Positions 16,341 through 24,626 of a DNA stretch of 64,000 bases are shown here, piece by piece. Every line of letters starts with the position of its first letter. Position 1 is the stretch's first letter. This DNA is from MGBC114844 sp910585855 (GTDB taxonomy: Bacteria; Bacillota; Clostridia; Lachnospirales; Lachnospiraceae). A program made the position numbers and the translations under genes. The stretch lies in contig CBFFYP010000013.1 of assembly GCA_965646165.1 (NCBI GenBank), forward strand, positions 6,576 to 70,575, written 5' to 3'. The notes under the pieces are model-generated. The model made no database searches, had not been told where the DNA came from, and worked only from the letters and a program-made list of their open reading frames with translations.

Positions 16341-16621
16341 TGAAGATGAACCTTCAGTTATTTGCTCATAAAAAGGGAGTAGGTTCTACTAAGAACGGCA
16401 GAGATTCAGAATCAAAGCGGTTAGGCGCAAAAAGAGCAGACGGACAGTTTGTAAAAGCAGGGAATATTCTTTATAGACAGCGTGGAACAAAGATTCATCC
16501 GGGTGTAAACGTGGGACGTGGCAGTGATGATACTTTGTTTGCTCTTTGTGACGGAATTTTAAGATTCGAAAGAAAGGGCAGAGATAGAAAACAGGCTTCT
16601 GTTTATCCTGTAGAACAGTAA
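16337..16621 (+). CDS. rpmA: 50S ribosomal protein L27 with Prp-cleaved leader
   Basis: 94 residues from the ATG at 16337 (AAGGAGG upstream, inside prp). The N-terminus MMKMNLQLFAHKKG carries the LQLFAHKKG signature: Prp cleaves after the phenylalanine, exposing AHKKG that reaches the peptidyl-transferase centre. The rest, GSTKNGRDSESKRLGAKRAD and HPGVNVGRGSDDTLFAL, is standard L27. Confidence 0.97.
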   Translation: MMKMNLQLFAHKKGVGSTKNGRDSESKRLGAKRADGQFVKAGNILYRQRGTKIHPGVNVGRGSDDTLFALCDGILRFERKGRDRKQASVYPVEQ

Positions 16622-16632
16622 GGATTAATAGG

Positions 16633-16667
16633 AAAAGGGAACATTCCGATAAGGTTTGTTCCCTTTT
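16633..16667 (+). terminator. Hairpin after rpmA
   Basis: AAAAGGGAACA and TGTTCCCTTTT form an 11-bp perfect stem with the U-rich tract inside the 3' arm. It probably ends or attenuates the L21 operon before obgE. Confidence 0.6.
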
Positions 16668-16772
16668 GTGTCTTTATGTACACAAGTAGGGGAAAATTTT
16701 TTCTCTATTCGATTGTATATGGATAGGGGAAAAGAACCTTCCACTATTTGATTTTAGAAAGGCAGGGAAGAA

Positions 16773-18059
16773 ATGTTTGCAGATAGAGTAACGATATGGA
16801 TTCGATCTGGAAAAGGCGGCGACGGGTGTGTTAGTTTTCGCCGGGAAATGTTTGTAGCAGCAGGTGGACCAGACGGTGGGGACGGCGGCAGCGGGGGAGA
16901 TATTGTTTTTGAAGTAGAAGATGGTTTAAATACACTTACTGATTTTCGGCATATGAAAAAATATGCGGCGGAAAATGGACAAGATGGACGTTCCAAAAAC
17001 TGCCATGGAAAGAATGGAGCGGATTTGGTAATTTCTGTTCCGGCAGGAACGATTGTAAAGGAGGCTTCTACCGGAAAAGTAGTAGCAGATCTGTCGGGTG
17101 AGAATCGGCGGGAGGTTATTTTAAAAGGGGGACGAGGCGGAAAAGGAAACCAGCACTATGCAACTGCTACCATGCAGGTGCCAAAGTATGCACAGCCCGG
17201 GCAGGCAGCAAAAGAGCTGCTTGTTATTTTAGAGTTGAAATTGATTGCAGATGTTGGATTGGTTGGATTTCCGAATGTTGGAAAATCTACGCTGCTTTCT
17301 CGTGTAACCAATGCAAAACCTAAGATTGCTAATTATCATTTTACTACATTAAATCCCAATCTTGGTGTAGTGGATTTAGAGGGCCATCAGGGTTTTGTTA
17401 TAGCAGATATTCCCGGATTGATTGAAGGGGCTTCAGAGGGAGTCGGATTAGGACATGAGTTTTTGCGCCATATTGAACGAACTAAGGTTTTGATTCATCT
17501 AGTGGACGCTGCTTCTACAGAGGGGCGTGATCCGATAGCGGATATTTATGCAGTTCATGCAGAACTTTATGCTTATAATCCAAAACTTTGTGAGCGTCCT
17601 CAAGTGATTGCCGCCAATAAAATTGATGTTATTTTTGACGGAGAAGAAGTCAGTCCAATCAATCGAATCAAAGAGGAATTTGAACCGCAGGGAATTGCAG
17701 TATTTCCGATTTCGGCAGTAAGTGGAAAAGGGGTAAAAGAATTGTTATATTATGTACAGGAACTGCTTTCTAAGACGGATACGGCACCTGTCGTATTTGA
17801 AAAAGAATTTTTTCCAGAATTTATGCAAGATCCCGATTTACCTTATACGGTGGAACAGGTACAGGAAGGAATTTATAAAGTAGAAGGACCTAGAGTGGAG
17901 AGGATGCTTGGATATACCAATTTAGATTCCGAAAAAGGCTTTGAATTTTTTCAAAAGTTTTTAAAAGTAAATGGGATTTTAGACGAATTAGAAGCGCTTG
18001 GAATTACAGAGGGAGATACGGTTCGAATTTATGGTTTTGAATTTGAGTATTTCAAATAA
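16773..18059 (+). CDS. obgE: GTPase Obg
   Basis: 428 residues with all three Obg regions: the glycine-rich N-terminal domain (GKGGDGCVSFRRE, KGGRGGKGNQH), the G domain (GFPNVGKSTLLS, DIPGLIEGAS, NKID) from about residue 160, and the C-terminal OCT domain (about 340-428). Obg links 50S assembly with growth control; the position behind rpmA is widely conserved. Confidence 0.96.
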   Translation: MFADRVTIWIRSGKGGDGCVSFRREMFVAAGGPDGGDGGSGGDIVFEVEDGLNTLTDFRHMKKYAAENGQDGRSKNCHGKNGADLVISVPAGTIVKEASTGKVVADLSGENRREVILKGGRGGKGNQHYATATMQVPKYAQPGQAAKELLVILELKLIADVGLVGFPNVGKSTLLSRVTNAKPKIANYHFTTLNPNLGVVDLEGHQGFVIADIPGLIEGASEGVGLGHEFLRHIERTKVLIHLVDAASTEGRDPIADIYAVHAELYAYNPKLCERPQVIAANKIDVIFDGEEVSPINRIKEEFEPQGIAVFPISAVSGKGVKELLYYVQELLSKTDTAPVVFEKEFFPEFMQDPDLPYTVEQVQEGIYKVEGPRVERMLGYTNLDSEKGFEFFQKFLKVNGILDELEALGITEGDTVRIYGFEFEYFK

Positions 18060-18159
18060 AAGGAATAATTTTGAAAAAGCGGGAAATCCTTTTTTCAAGA
18101 TAGGAATGTTTTTGTTACAGTTCAGCCATGCAGAATGGAAAAGAATTCCGGCTTTTTCC

Positions 18160-18188
18160 TTGATCAATTTGCAATTTTATGGTATTCT
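18160..18188 (+). promoter_or_regulatory. Possible promoter of yhbY
   Basis: TTGATC (18160-18165), 17 bases, TATTCT (18183-18188). A stem TTGAAAAAG/CTTTTTTCAA at 18071-18098, behind obgE, may end the upstream transcript. Confidence 0.5.
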
Positions 18189-18242
18189 ATAGAATGCTGT
18201 TAATTATATTATCACATACGAATTTTAGATGGAGGATAACGA

Positions 18243-18539
18243 ATGACAAGTAAACAGAGATCGTATCTAAAGAGTTTGGCGTCTACTATGGATTCGGTTT
18301 TTCAGATTGGAAAATCTTGTCTGACTACAGAATTTATCGATGCAATTAAGGGGGTATTAGAAACCCATGAATTGATTAAGATAAATGTTTTAAAAAATTG
18401 TGTGGAAGATCCAAAAGAAATCGCAGATACTTTGGCATCTCATACCCGTTCCGAAGTGGTTCAGATAATCGGAAGAAAAATTATTTTATATAAACAAGCG
18501 GATGAACCGGAAAAGCGTAAAATTATTTTGCCAAAGTAA
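18243..18539 (+). CDS. yhbY: CRM-domain RNA-binding protein YhbY
   Basis: 98 residues, one CRS1/YhbY domain. The start MTSKQRSYLKSLASTMDSVFQIGKS and the pattern HELIKINVLKNC are typical. YhbY binds pre-50S particles. It heads a group with nadD, yqeK and rsfS that is common in Firmicutes. Confidence 0.9.
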   Translation: MTSKQRSYLKSLASTMDSVFQIGKSCLTTEFIDAIKGVLETHELIKINVLKNCVEDPKEIADTLASHTRSEVVQIIGRKIILYKQADEPEKRKIILPK

Positions 18540-18565
18540 AGAAATACAAAGTAGGAGGCAGAAAA

Positions 18566-19174
18566 ATGGGAAAAAAAGTTGGTATATTTGGCGGTACATT
18601 TGATCCAATTCACTGTGCACATCTGATTTTAGCAGAACATGCATGGGAACAGTTTCAGCTTGATACAGTTCTCTTTATGCCTTGTTCTGTGCCTCCTCAT
18701 AAAGAACGAGAGATTACGCAGGCTGTTCACCGAAGCCGTATGGTACAGCTTGCAATCGAAGACAACAACCATTTGAAATTGTCTAGTTTTGAATTAGAAC
18801 GGGGTGGGATGACTTATACGTCAGATACCGTTCGGCTGTTAAGTGAGGAGCACCCGGAGTGTGAATATTTTTTTATCTTAGGTGCAGATTCGCTGTTTTA
18901 CATTGAAAAGTGGAATCATCCAGAACAGATTTTGGGAAAAATTCCGATTATTGCAGCGGTACGGGGAGATGCGGATCGAGAGGATTTAAACAAACAGATA
19001 TGTTATCTCAATGAACGTTATCCCGATTCAGTCGGTCAGATTACACTGCTTGATACCCCGCATATTGAAATTTCTTCTACTATGATTCGGGAGCGGGTTC
19101 GTCAGGGGAAGACAATAAAATATTATGTGCCAAAAGATGTGGAGAAATATATTTATCAGCAGAAATTATACTAA
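18566..19174 (+). CDS. nadD: Nicotinate-nucleotide adenylyltransferase
   Basis: 202 residues. The nucleotidyltransferase motif GIFGGTFDPIHCAHL at the N-terminus and the ISSTMIRERV motif near the C-terminus define NadD, which makes deamido-NAD from NaMN and ATP. GGAGG lies 8 bases before the ATG. It is 26 bases behind yhbY. Confidence 0.96.
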   Translation: MGKKVGIFGGTFDPIHCAHLILAEHAWEQFQLDTVLFMPCSVPPHKEREITQAVHRSRMVQLAIEDNNHLKLSSFELERGGMTYTSDTVRLLSEEHPECEYFFILGADSLFYIEKWNHPEQILGKIPIIAAVRGDADREDLNKQICYLNERYPDSVGQITLLDTPHIEISSTMIRERVRQGKTIKYYVPKDVEKYIYQQKLY

Positions 19175-19310
19175 GTGTCGAAAAGACTGACGCTAAGTAT
19201 AATAATATGCACACAGCCGCACAAGGAAAATTTGCTGCTTTGCGGTGTGCGGCTACACGGCAAGAAAATTTGCTGTGTAGTTATATCAAGTGACAGGAAG
19301 GTGAAAGTGC
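19175..19310 (+). other. Structured intergenic spacer between nadD and yqeK
   Basis: Two consecutive hairpins share an internal GAAAATTTGCTG: AGCCGCA...TGCGGCT at 19216-19254 and CTACACGGC...GCTGTGTAG at 19253-19281. The second stem begins in the last base of the first. Neither has a T-tract, so this is not an obvious terminator; processing or mRNA stability is possible. Confidence 0.45.
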
Positions 19311-19955
19311 GTGCAGTACAATGTGGATAAGATAAAACAGCATCTGAAACGAAAACAGACCGCAGACCGCTATGAACATACCATAGGAGTTGCTTATACG
19401 GCTGTTTGTATGGCAATGCGGTTTGACTGTGATTTAAAAAAGGCTGAGATAGCCGGACTTTTACATGATTGTGCAAAGTGTTTCTCTGATGAGGTTCAGC
19501 TTCATAAATGTGAAAAATATCATATTAGTATGTCTGAAGCAGAGCGGTTAGCTCCTTATCTGCTCCATGCGAAATTAGGAGCATTTATGGCAATGGATAA
19601 ATTCGGTATCAATGATAAGGATATTATCAATGCTATTTTATATCATACGACAGGTCGTCCTGCAATGTCTACATTAGAAAAAATTATTTATATTGCAGAT
19701 TATATTGAACCAAGACGTATAAAAGCACCAAATCTTACAGAAATCCGCCGTATGGCATTTGTTGATTTGGATTGTACGATGTTAATGATTCTTGGAGATA
19801 CTTTGGAATATTTAAAGAAAAGACATAAAGATCGAAAAGATATTATGGATGAGATGACAGTAAAAACATATGATTATTATAAACAATTAGAGTTAGACAG
19901 AAAAGAGGTTTTAGAAGCAAAAGGAAAAGAAGAAAAAGAGATGCAGGAGGAATGA
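19311..19955 (+). CDS. yqeK: HD-domain hydrolase YqeK
   Basis: 214 residues, GTG start with GGAAGG upstream. The metal-binding HD motif is in AGLLHDCAKCFSDE, with the first histidine in RYEHTIGVAYTA, and the later DYIEPRR is characteristic of YqeK. Homologues hydrolyse diadenosine tetraphosphate symmetrically. The charged tail (EAKGKEEKEMQEE) overlaps the ribosome site of rsfS, 3 bases downstream. Confidence 0.9.
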   Translation: MQYNVDKIKQHLKRKQTADRYEHTIGVAYTAVCMAMRFDCDLKKAEIAGLLHDCAKCFSDEVQLHKCEKYHISMSEAERLAPYLLHAKLGAFMAMDKFGINDKDIINAILYHTTGRPAMSTLEKIIYIADYIEPRRIKAPNLTEIRRMAFVDLDCTMLMILGDTLEYLKKRHKDRKDIMDEMTVKTYDYYKQLELDRKEVLEAKGKEEKEMQEE

Positions 19956-19958
19956 ATT

Positions 19959-20318
19959 ATGGCAGATGCAAAAGAACTGGTAAAAGCAGCTTATCGGGCA
20001 TTAGACAGCAAAAAAGGGGAAAATATTAAGATTATTGATATTTCAAATGTTTCTGTAATCGCGGACTATTTTATTATTGCGAATGGTTCCAACCAAAATC
20101 AGGTACAGGCGTTGGTCGATCAGGTACAGGAAGAGTTATATAAAATGGGACATGAACCGATTCAAGTAGAAGGATATATGACCGGAAGCTGGATTTTAAT
20201 GGATTATCGTGATATTATTGTACATGTCTTTTCCAAAGAAGATCGCTTATTCTATGATTTGGAGCGAATTTGGAGAGATGGAATTGAACTTACCGAAAAA
20301 GATATGGAATGTTTATAA
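19959..20318 (+). CDS. rsfS: Ribosomal silencing factor RsfS
   Basis: 119 residues. IIDISNVSVIADYFIIANGS and GYMTGSWILMDYRDIIVHVF are signature segments of RsfS/Iojap, which binds L14 and prevents subunit joining in starvation. It closes the yhbY-nadD-yqeK unit and is followed by a strong terminator. Confidence 0.95.
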   Translation: MADAKELVKAAYRALDSKKGENIKIIDISNVSVIADYFIIANGSNQNQVQALVDQVQEELYKMGHEPIQVEGYMTGSWILMDYRDIIVHVFSKEDRLFYDLERIWRDGIELTEKDMECL

Positions 20319-20326
20319 TTAAAAAA

Positions 20327-20385
20327 GACAGCAGAGAAAAAATAAATCGTATCTTATGTTTTTTTCTCTGCTGTATCTTTTTTTA
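20327..20385 (+). terminator. Rho-independent terminator after rsfS
   Basis: ACAGCAGAGAAAAAA (20328-20342) pairs with TTTTTTCTCTGCTGT (20360-20374), followed by a long T-tract. Confidence 0.85.
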
Positions 20386-20448
20386 TTTTTCAGTTGTTTT
20401 AAATTTAATTTCATCGAAAATTTGTTATATCTAATTTCAAAAAATTTG

Positions 20449-21069
20449 TTAATGAATATTTCGACGGAATAGACCAACTACTTTTCCAAGAATTTCTACT
20501 TGATCGGTAATAATTGGTTTCATCTCATCATTTTCCGGTTGCAGGCGATAGTGACCATCTTCTTTGAAAAAACGTTTTACTGTAGCGGAATCTTCTAATA
20601 AAGCAACGACAACATCTCCATTTTCTGCTGTCTGCTGAGCTTCTACTAAAATCTGATCGCCATCTAGAATCCCCATTTTAATCATACTGTTTCCCTTTAC
20701 TACCAGCATAAATGTGTTTTTATTACGCAGATATTCGGTAGGAATCGGAAAATAACTCTCAATATTTTGGACTGCAAGCAGCGGTTCTCCGGCAGCAACC
20801 CGACCGATGATCGGTACATTTGCTAAATCGGTACGAACATATTGAAAGTTGTTGTCTAAGATCTCGATTGCCCTTGGCTTTGTCGGATCTCTTCGAATAT
20901 AACCTTTTTTTTCTAATGTTTCTAAATGAGAGTGAACAGAAGATGTAGATTTTAAATTGACTGCTTCGCAAATATCACGCACAGCAGGCGGATATCCCTT
21001 GGATCGAATTTCAGATTTGATATATTCTAAAATTTCTTGTTGTTTGGACGAGATTTTTTCTTGACTCAT
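20449..21069 (-). CDS. lexA: SOS repressor LexA
   Basis: 206 residues from the ATG at 21069, preceded by AAAGGAGGT. The N-terminal winged helix (KQQEILEYIKSEIRSKGYPP, STSSVHSHLETLEKKGYI), the autocleavage site VAAGEP, the catalytic serine in KGNSMIKMGI and the lysine in DSATVKRFF are all present. LexA represses DNA-damage genes until RecA stimulates self-cleavage. Two operator-like sites in its own promoter indicate autoregulation. Confidence 0.96.
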   Translation of the reverse strand: MSQEKISSKQQEILEYIKSEIRSKGYPPAVRDICEAVNLKSTSSVHSHLETLEKKGYIRRDPTKPRAIEILDNNFQYVRTDLANVPIIGRVAAGEPLLAVQNIESYFPIPTEYLRNKNTFMLVVKGNSMIKMGILDGDQILVEAQQTAENGDVVVALLEDSATVKRFFKEDGHYRLQPENDEMKPIITDQVEILGKVVGLFRRNIH

Positions 21070-21120
21070 AAAATACCTCCTTTCTTTTGAATGATTATAA
21101 CACAAAATCTTTTTTTTTGC

Positions 21121-21146
21121 AAACAAATGTTTTCGAAAATATGTTT
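21121..21146 (-). promoter_or_regulatory. LexA operator-like sites upstream of lexA
   Basis: AAACAAATGTTT (21121-21132) and, inverted, AAACATATTTTC (21146-21135) fit a relaxed form of the Gram-positive SOS box GAACNNNNGTTC. Both lie 52 to 77 bases before the lexA start. Confidence 0.55.
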
Positions 21147-21175
21147 GCTTTTTTATCATAAAATTTCTATTTTCA

Positions 21176-21262
21176 AAAGGGGGACGCAGGAATCAATAAT
21201 AAAATAATAAAAAGTATCCTAAATTTCAAAACAACCAGAACACGATTCCCGGCAGTTTGGAA
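21176..21262 (+). repeat. Possible decayed family C element
   Basis: It begins GGGGGACGCAGGAATC and ends GATTCCCGGCAG, with GGAATC/GATTCC as the short closing stem, similar to the ends of the copy at 1393. The inside carries the terminator of the next gene rather than the family C core. Confidence 0.35.
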
Positions 21263-21276
21263 GTTCAGGATACTTT
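21211..21276 (-). terminator. Terminator of the zinc-ribbon gene
   Basis: AAAGTATCCT and AGGATACTTT are separated by about 46 bases and followed, on the minus strand, by TTTTTATT. Confidence 0.6.
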
Positions 21277-21294
21277 AACAGTTAAAATTATGTT

Positions 21295-21753
21295 TTAGTC
21301 TTCTGATGGTTCTTCCGATTCGGCTGCTTCTGAAGCTTCTTTTGTAGACTCGGCAGATTCGGTATCTACATCAACAATTGGCTCTTCTTTTTGTACAGGA
21401 GGATCGATTTTTGCTCCGCAGGAACTGCAAAAAGAAGAATCGGATGTAACTTCCGCACCGCAGTTTGGACAGGAGAATACACCTTTAATGGTTTTAATCT
21501 GTTCCTGAAGTTCACAGATACGAGCTTTTGCTTCATTGATAATTGTAAAATCGTTAATATAAGCGTCTGACACTTCACCTATATTTTCTTCAAAATAGCG
21601 TTTTCCAATCGCTAAATAAGCTTCTTTAATTTTTTCTTCCTCTGTTGAAATCTGATGCTTTAACTTGATTACTTCTGTTTTGTCCTTGGCTTTTTGTGCT
21701 ACAATTTTACTGGTGTCCGTTACTGTACCTTTGATTTTGTCAAAAAAATCCAT
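21295..21753 (-). CDS. Zinc-ribbon protein with coiled-coil N-terminus
   Basis: 152 residues. Residues 1-90 are a charged helical region (MDFFDKIKGTVTDTSKIVAQ, then KLKHQISTEEEKIKEAYLAI); residues 94-116 form a zinc ribbon, CPNCGAEVTSDSSFCSSCG; the last 35 residues are acidic and low in complexity. It has no membrane segment. Such proteins are common in Firmicutes and uncharacterised. It is a single gene with its own terminator, divergent from the TtcA-like gene. Confidence 0.75.
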   Translation of the reverse strand: MDFFDKIKGTVTDTSKIVAQKAKDKTEVIKLKHQISTEEEKIKEAYLAIGKRYFEENIGEVSDAYINDFTIINEAKARICELQEQIKTIKGVFSCPNCGAEVTSDSSFCSSCGAKIDPPVQKEEPIVDVDTESAESTKEASEAAESEEPSED

Positions 21754-21912
21754 TTTTTGTCACCCCTTATTATAATTTTTTCTTTATAGCACTAGTATAC
21801 TCAGAATAGACTTTACTGTCAACTTGAGATAAAAAGATTTTAAAAAGAATTTCCAAAAAAAATTTAAAATTGTTATAATAAAAATATAAAAAACAAAAAG
21901 GAGATACCATTA

Positions 21913-22635
21913 ATGAAACTGCAGCGATTGTACAGCTTAACCAGACAGGCGATCGAAGATTATCAGATGATTGAAGAAAACGACAAAATTGTACTGGGTC
22001 TTTCAGGAGGAAAGGATAGTTTTGCTTTGCTATATGCATTAAGTGGATTACAAAAATTTTATCCCAGCCCTTTTTTATTAGAAGCAGTTTGTGTCGATCT
22101 TGGATTTGAGGAAATGGACTTTTCCTCTGTTGTAGAATTATGTAATTCCCTTCAAGTCCCTTGCCATATAGTAAAAACTAAAATCGCAGAAATTGTATTT
22201 ACAGAGCGAAAAGAAAGAAATCCCTGTTCCCTTTGTGCAAAAATGCGAAAGGGCGCATTAAACCAAAAAGCAATCGAACTAGGATTCCATAAAATAGCTT
22301 ATGCACATCATCAGGATGATGCAGTAGAAACGGTATTGATGTCTTTACTCTATGAAGGACGTTTCTCTTGTTTTTCCCCGGTTACCTTTTTAGAACAAAC
22401 AAAGCTGACCGTGATTCGTCCGTTTCTCTATCTTTCAGAAGCAGATTTAATAGGATTTCAAAAAAAATATAACCTTCCTGTTATAACAAACCCTTGTCCT
22501 ATGGATCAAAACAGCAAACGGGCATCTATAAAACAAACCCTTCGCAGCTTAAACATGGAATATCCAAAAGCGAAACAGCATTTATTTTCTGCCTTAACTT
22601 CCAGTAACATTGCCGGATGGAAACCTAAATCATAA
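21913..22635 (+). CDS. TtcA-like tRNA thiolation PP-loop ATPase
   Basis: 240 residues. LGLSGGKDSFALLYAL is the PP-loop, and CSLCAKMRKGAL contains the CxxC that in TtcA holds an iron-sulfur cluster. TtcA makes 2-thiocytidine at tRNA position 32; related clostridial members may have other targets, so I leave the symbol empty. Start ATG with AAAAGGAGAT upstream. Confidence 0.8.
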   Translation: MKLQRLYSLTRQAIEDYQMIEENDKIVLGLSGGKDSFALLYALSGLQKFYPSPFLLEAVCVDLGFEEMDFSSVVELCNSLQVPCHIVKTKIAEIVFTERKERNPCSLCAKMRKGALNQKAIELGFHKIAYAHHQDDAVETVLMSLLYEGRFSCFSPVTFLEQTKLTVIRPFLYLSEADLIGFQKKYNLPVITNPCPMDQNSKRASIKQTLRSLNMEYPKAKQHLFSALTSSNIAGWKPKS

Positions 22636-22641
22636 ATTATA

Positions 22642-22668
22642 AGTTTACATAAAAATATTATGTAAACT
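22642..22668 (+). terminator. Hairpin after the TtcA-like gene
   Basis: AGTTTACATA and TATGTAAACT form a perfect 10-bp stem 6 bases after the stop. There is no T-tract, so termination is only likely. Confidence 0.5.
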
Positions 22669-22844
22669 AAAACAAATTATTATGCTATCGCTACGAAATT
22701 AGATATTCTTTGGATTGCAGGGATAGAAAATTTAGAAAAAATAAGTTTATCCTAGGAATTTATCAGGATAAACTTATATATGAAAATTTTTATAAAATGA
22801 TCCATTTTCATGATAGTTTCAAGGTGAGAATAAGATAAGATGCT

Positions 22845-23210
22845 GCCGGAAAGGGTTGGCTTTCACCGGACGCGAGAGGCAGTTTGCTCCTGTTCTTTGT
22901 CTGCTCCGCTCCAAACGCTAAGAAAGTCTAGGGCTTCTGATTTCGGTTCATCCAACCGGACGAACCGGGGCGCAATTCGCCCTCCTTTCAGTCGAAAAGT
23001 AATTGATGTAAGGAAAGATTTTATCAGCCATAAAACATCCTCTTCTCTATCATCCGGGCTAAACACGTCCCTTTTTTTGCATACCCTGCATGGAAGCAGG
23101 ATATGCAAAAAATTCTAGGTAGTTCCACAGAAGTCCAAGACTTTCTAACCGTTCTTCGAAGTCGCAGGCAAAGAACAGGAGCAAACTGCCTCTCGCTGTT
23201 AATTGGATAG
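22845..23210 (+). repeat. Family B cruciform element, complete copy
   Basis: Arms 22872-22904 and 23164-23196 are complementary over 32 of 33 positions. The core motifs CGAACCGGGGCGCAATTCGC, GGGCTAAACACGTCCC and the TGCATGGAAGCA hairpin loop are present. GGGGCG faces CGTCCC here, a G-T pair in the inner stem. The right flank CGCTGTTAATTGGAT is shared with the other B copies. Confidence 0.85.
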
Positions 23211-23282
23211 TGGTAGAAATTTTTATTATAGAACAGAATAAGTTTATAACAAAGTTTGAATAATATTCTTTTTTTGTTCCGG

Positions 23283-23635
23283 GGTCAAGAAACAGCCAGA
23301 TTCGAAAACGGTGGGTAGCCTGCAGTGACTTTGGAAAAAAGTTAGAAGTTCTTGGACTTCTGTTCGAAAACCTAAGATTTTTTTCACATCCTGCTTCCAT
23401 GCAGGGTGTGAAAAAAAAGGGGCGTGTTTAGCCCGAATAATAGGGAAGAAGATGTTTTATGACTGATAAAATCCTTCCTTACATCAATTACTTTTCGACT
23501 GAAAGGAGGGCGAATTGCGCCCCGGTCTGTCCGGTTGGAGAAAGGAAAAGGCAGAAGTCTTAGAACTTCTTGCTTTTTGGAAATCGGAACAGCAGGATGC
23601 CCACCGTTTTTGAATCTAGCGTCCTTTGGCGTTCT
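23283..23635 (-). repeat. Family A cruciform element, complete copy
   Basis: Arms 23296-23323 and 23592-23619 pair over 24-25 of 28 positions; the stem core in element orientation is TTCAAAAACGGTGG, a relative of the copy at 15160. Inner motifs GGGGCGCAATTCGCCC and TAAACACGCCCC are intact. Confidence 0.85.
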
Positions 23636-23853
23636 TCCTCCATTCTCCAATTCCAAAAGACTTATTAAAGTTTTCTATGATTCAAATAAATTTTAAAATT
23701 TTTATATTTTATCCTTTTTTTAATTTATAAGTTTATCTTAGGAATTTATATATTTAGGTAGTATAATTGGAAAGTTTATGATATAATAATAGAAATTGCT
23801 AATTGACACAAGCCAAAAGAATGAAAGCCATTACAAATTGGAGGAAACAATCA

Positions 23854-24579
23854 ATGGATTTTATATCATTAGAAAAAGAGTTAAAAGAAAATACTTATCC
23901 GGGACGTGGAATTGTAATTGGAAAAACACCAGACAATACAAAAGCTGTTCTTGCCTATTTTATTATGGGAAGAAGTGAAAACAGCAGAAATCGAATTTTT
24001 GTAGAAGAAGGAACAGGTATTCGTACACAGGCTTTTGAACCATCTAAGTTAGTCGATCCCAGTTTAGTTATTTATGCACCAGTACGAGTACTTGGAAATA
24101 AAACGATTGTAACAAACGGAGATCAAACAGATACCATTTATGAATTGATGGATAAACAGCAAACATTTGAACAAGCACTTCGGACCAGAGAGTTTGAACC
24201 GGATGCTCCGAATTATACCCCAAGAATTTCCGGTATTCTGCATATAGAAAGCGGCAGTTATCACTATGCTATGTCAATTTTAAAGACACAAAACGGAAAT
24301 CCAAACACATGCAATCGTTATACATTTGCATATTCTGATCCGGCAGCAGGAGAGGGACATTTTATTCATACTTATCGTTGTGACGGAACACCTTTGCCAA
24401 GTTTTGAAGGAGAGCCAAAATTGGTAGAAATATTGGATGATATAGAGGAATTTACAGATTTAATTTGGAATTCTTTAAATGAAGAAAATAAAATATCTTT
24501 GTTTGTTCGATATATTACCATTGCAGACGGAACATATCAAAGTAAAATTATTAATAAAAATGGTTCTTGTTCTGTATAA
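23854..24579 (+). CDS. purO: IMP cyclohydrolase, PurO-like
   Basis: 241 residues from the ATG at 23854, with GGAGG 8 bases upstream. ENTYPGRGIVIGKTPDNTKA and FIMGRSENSRNRIF are typical of the archaeal-type IMP cyclohydrolase family, which closes FAICAR to IMP, the last step of purine synthesis. The next gene supplies the preceding AICAR transformylase step. The two replace the usual bifunctional PurH. Confidence 0.88.
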   Translation: MDFISLEKELKENTYPGRGIVIGKTPDNTKAVLAYFIMGRSENSRNRIFVEEGTGIRTQAFEPSKLVDPSLVIYAPVRVLGNKTIVTNGDQTDTIYELMDKQQTFEQALRTREFEPDAPNYTPRISGILHIESGSYHYAMSILKTQNGNPNTCNRYTFAYSDPAAGEGHFIHTYRCDGTPLPSFEGEPKLVEILDDIEEFTDLIWNSLNEENKISLFVRYITIADGTYQSKIINKNGSCSV

Positions 24580-24626
24580 AAAAACATTTACCGGTTGAAA
24601 TAAAGATAGAGGAGGAAAATAGAAAA

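Larger units (their letters stand above)
22740..23755. repeat. Composite repeat locus 2
   Basis: Bounded by ATAAGTTTATCCT motifs (22741 and about 23728; the first is part of an inverted pair with AGGATAAACTTAT at 22766-22778). It contains a complete family B element and a complete family A element back to back in opposite orientation. Locus 1 at 14.87-15.59 kb has the same plan with a deleted B element. The whole 1.2 kb gap 22636-23853 is made of these repeats. Confidence 0.7.

Noticed and set aside
14072..23640. CRISPR array
   Set aside because: The repeats are hundreds of bases long, widely spaced and in both orientations; there are no short regular direct repeats and no cas genes.
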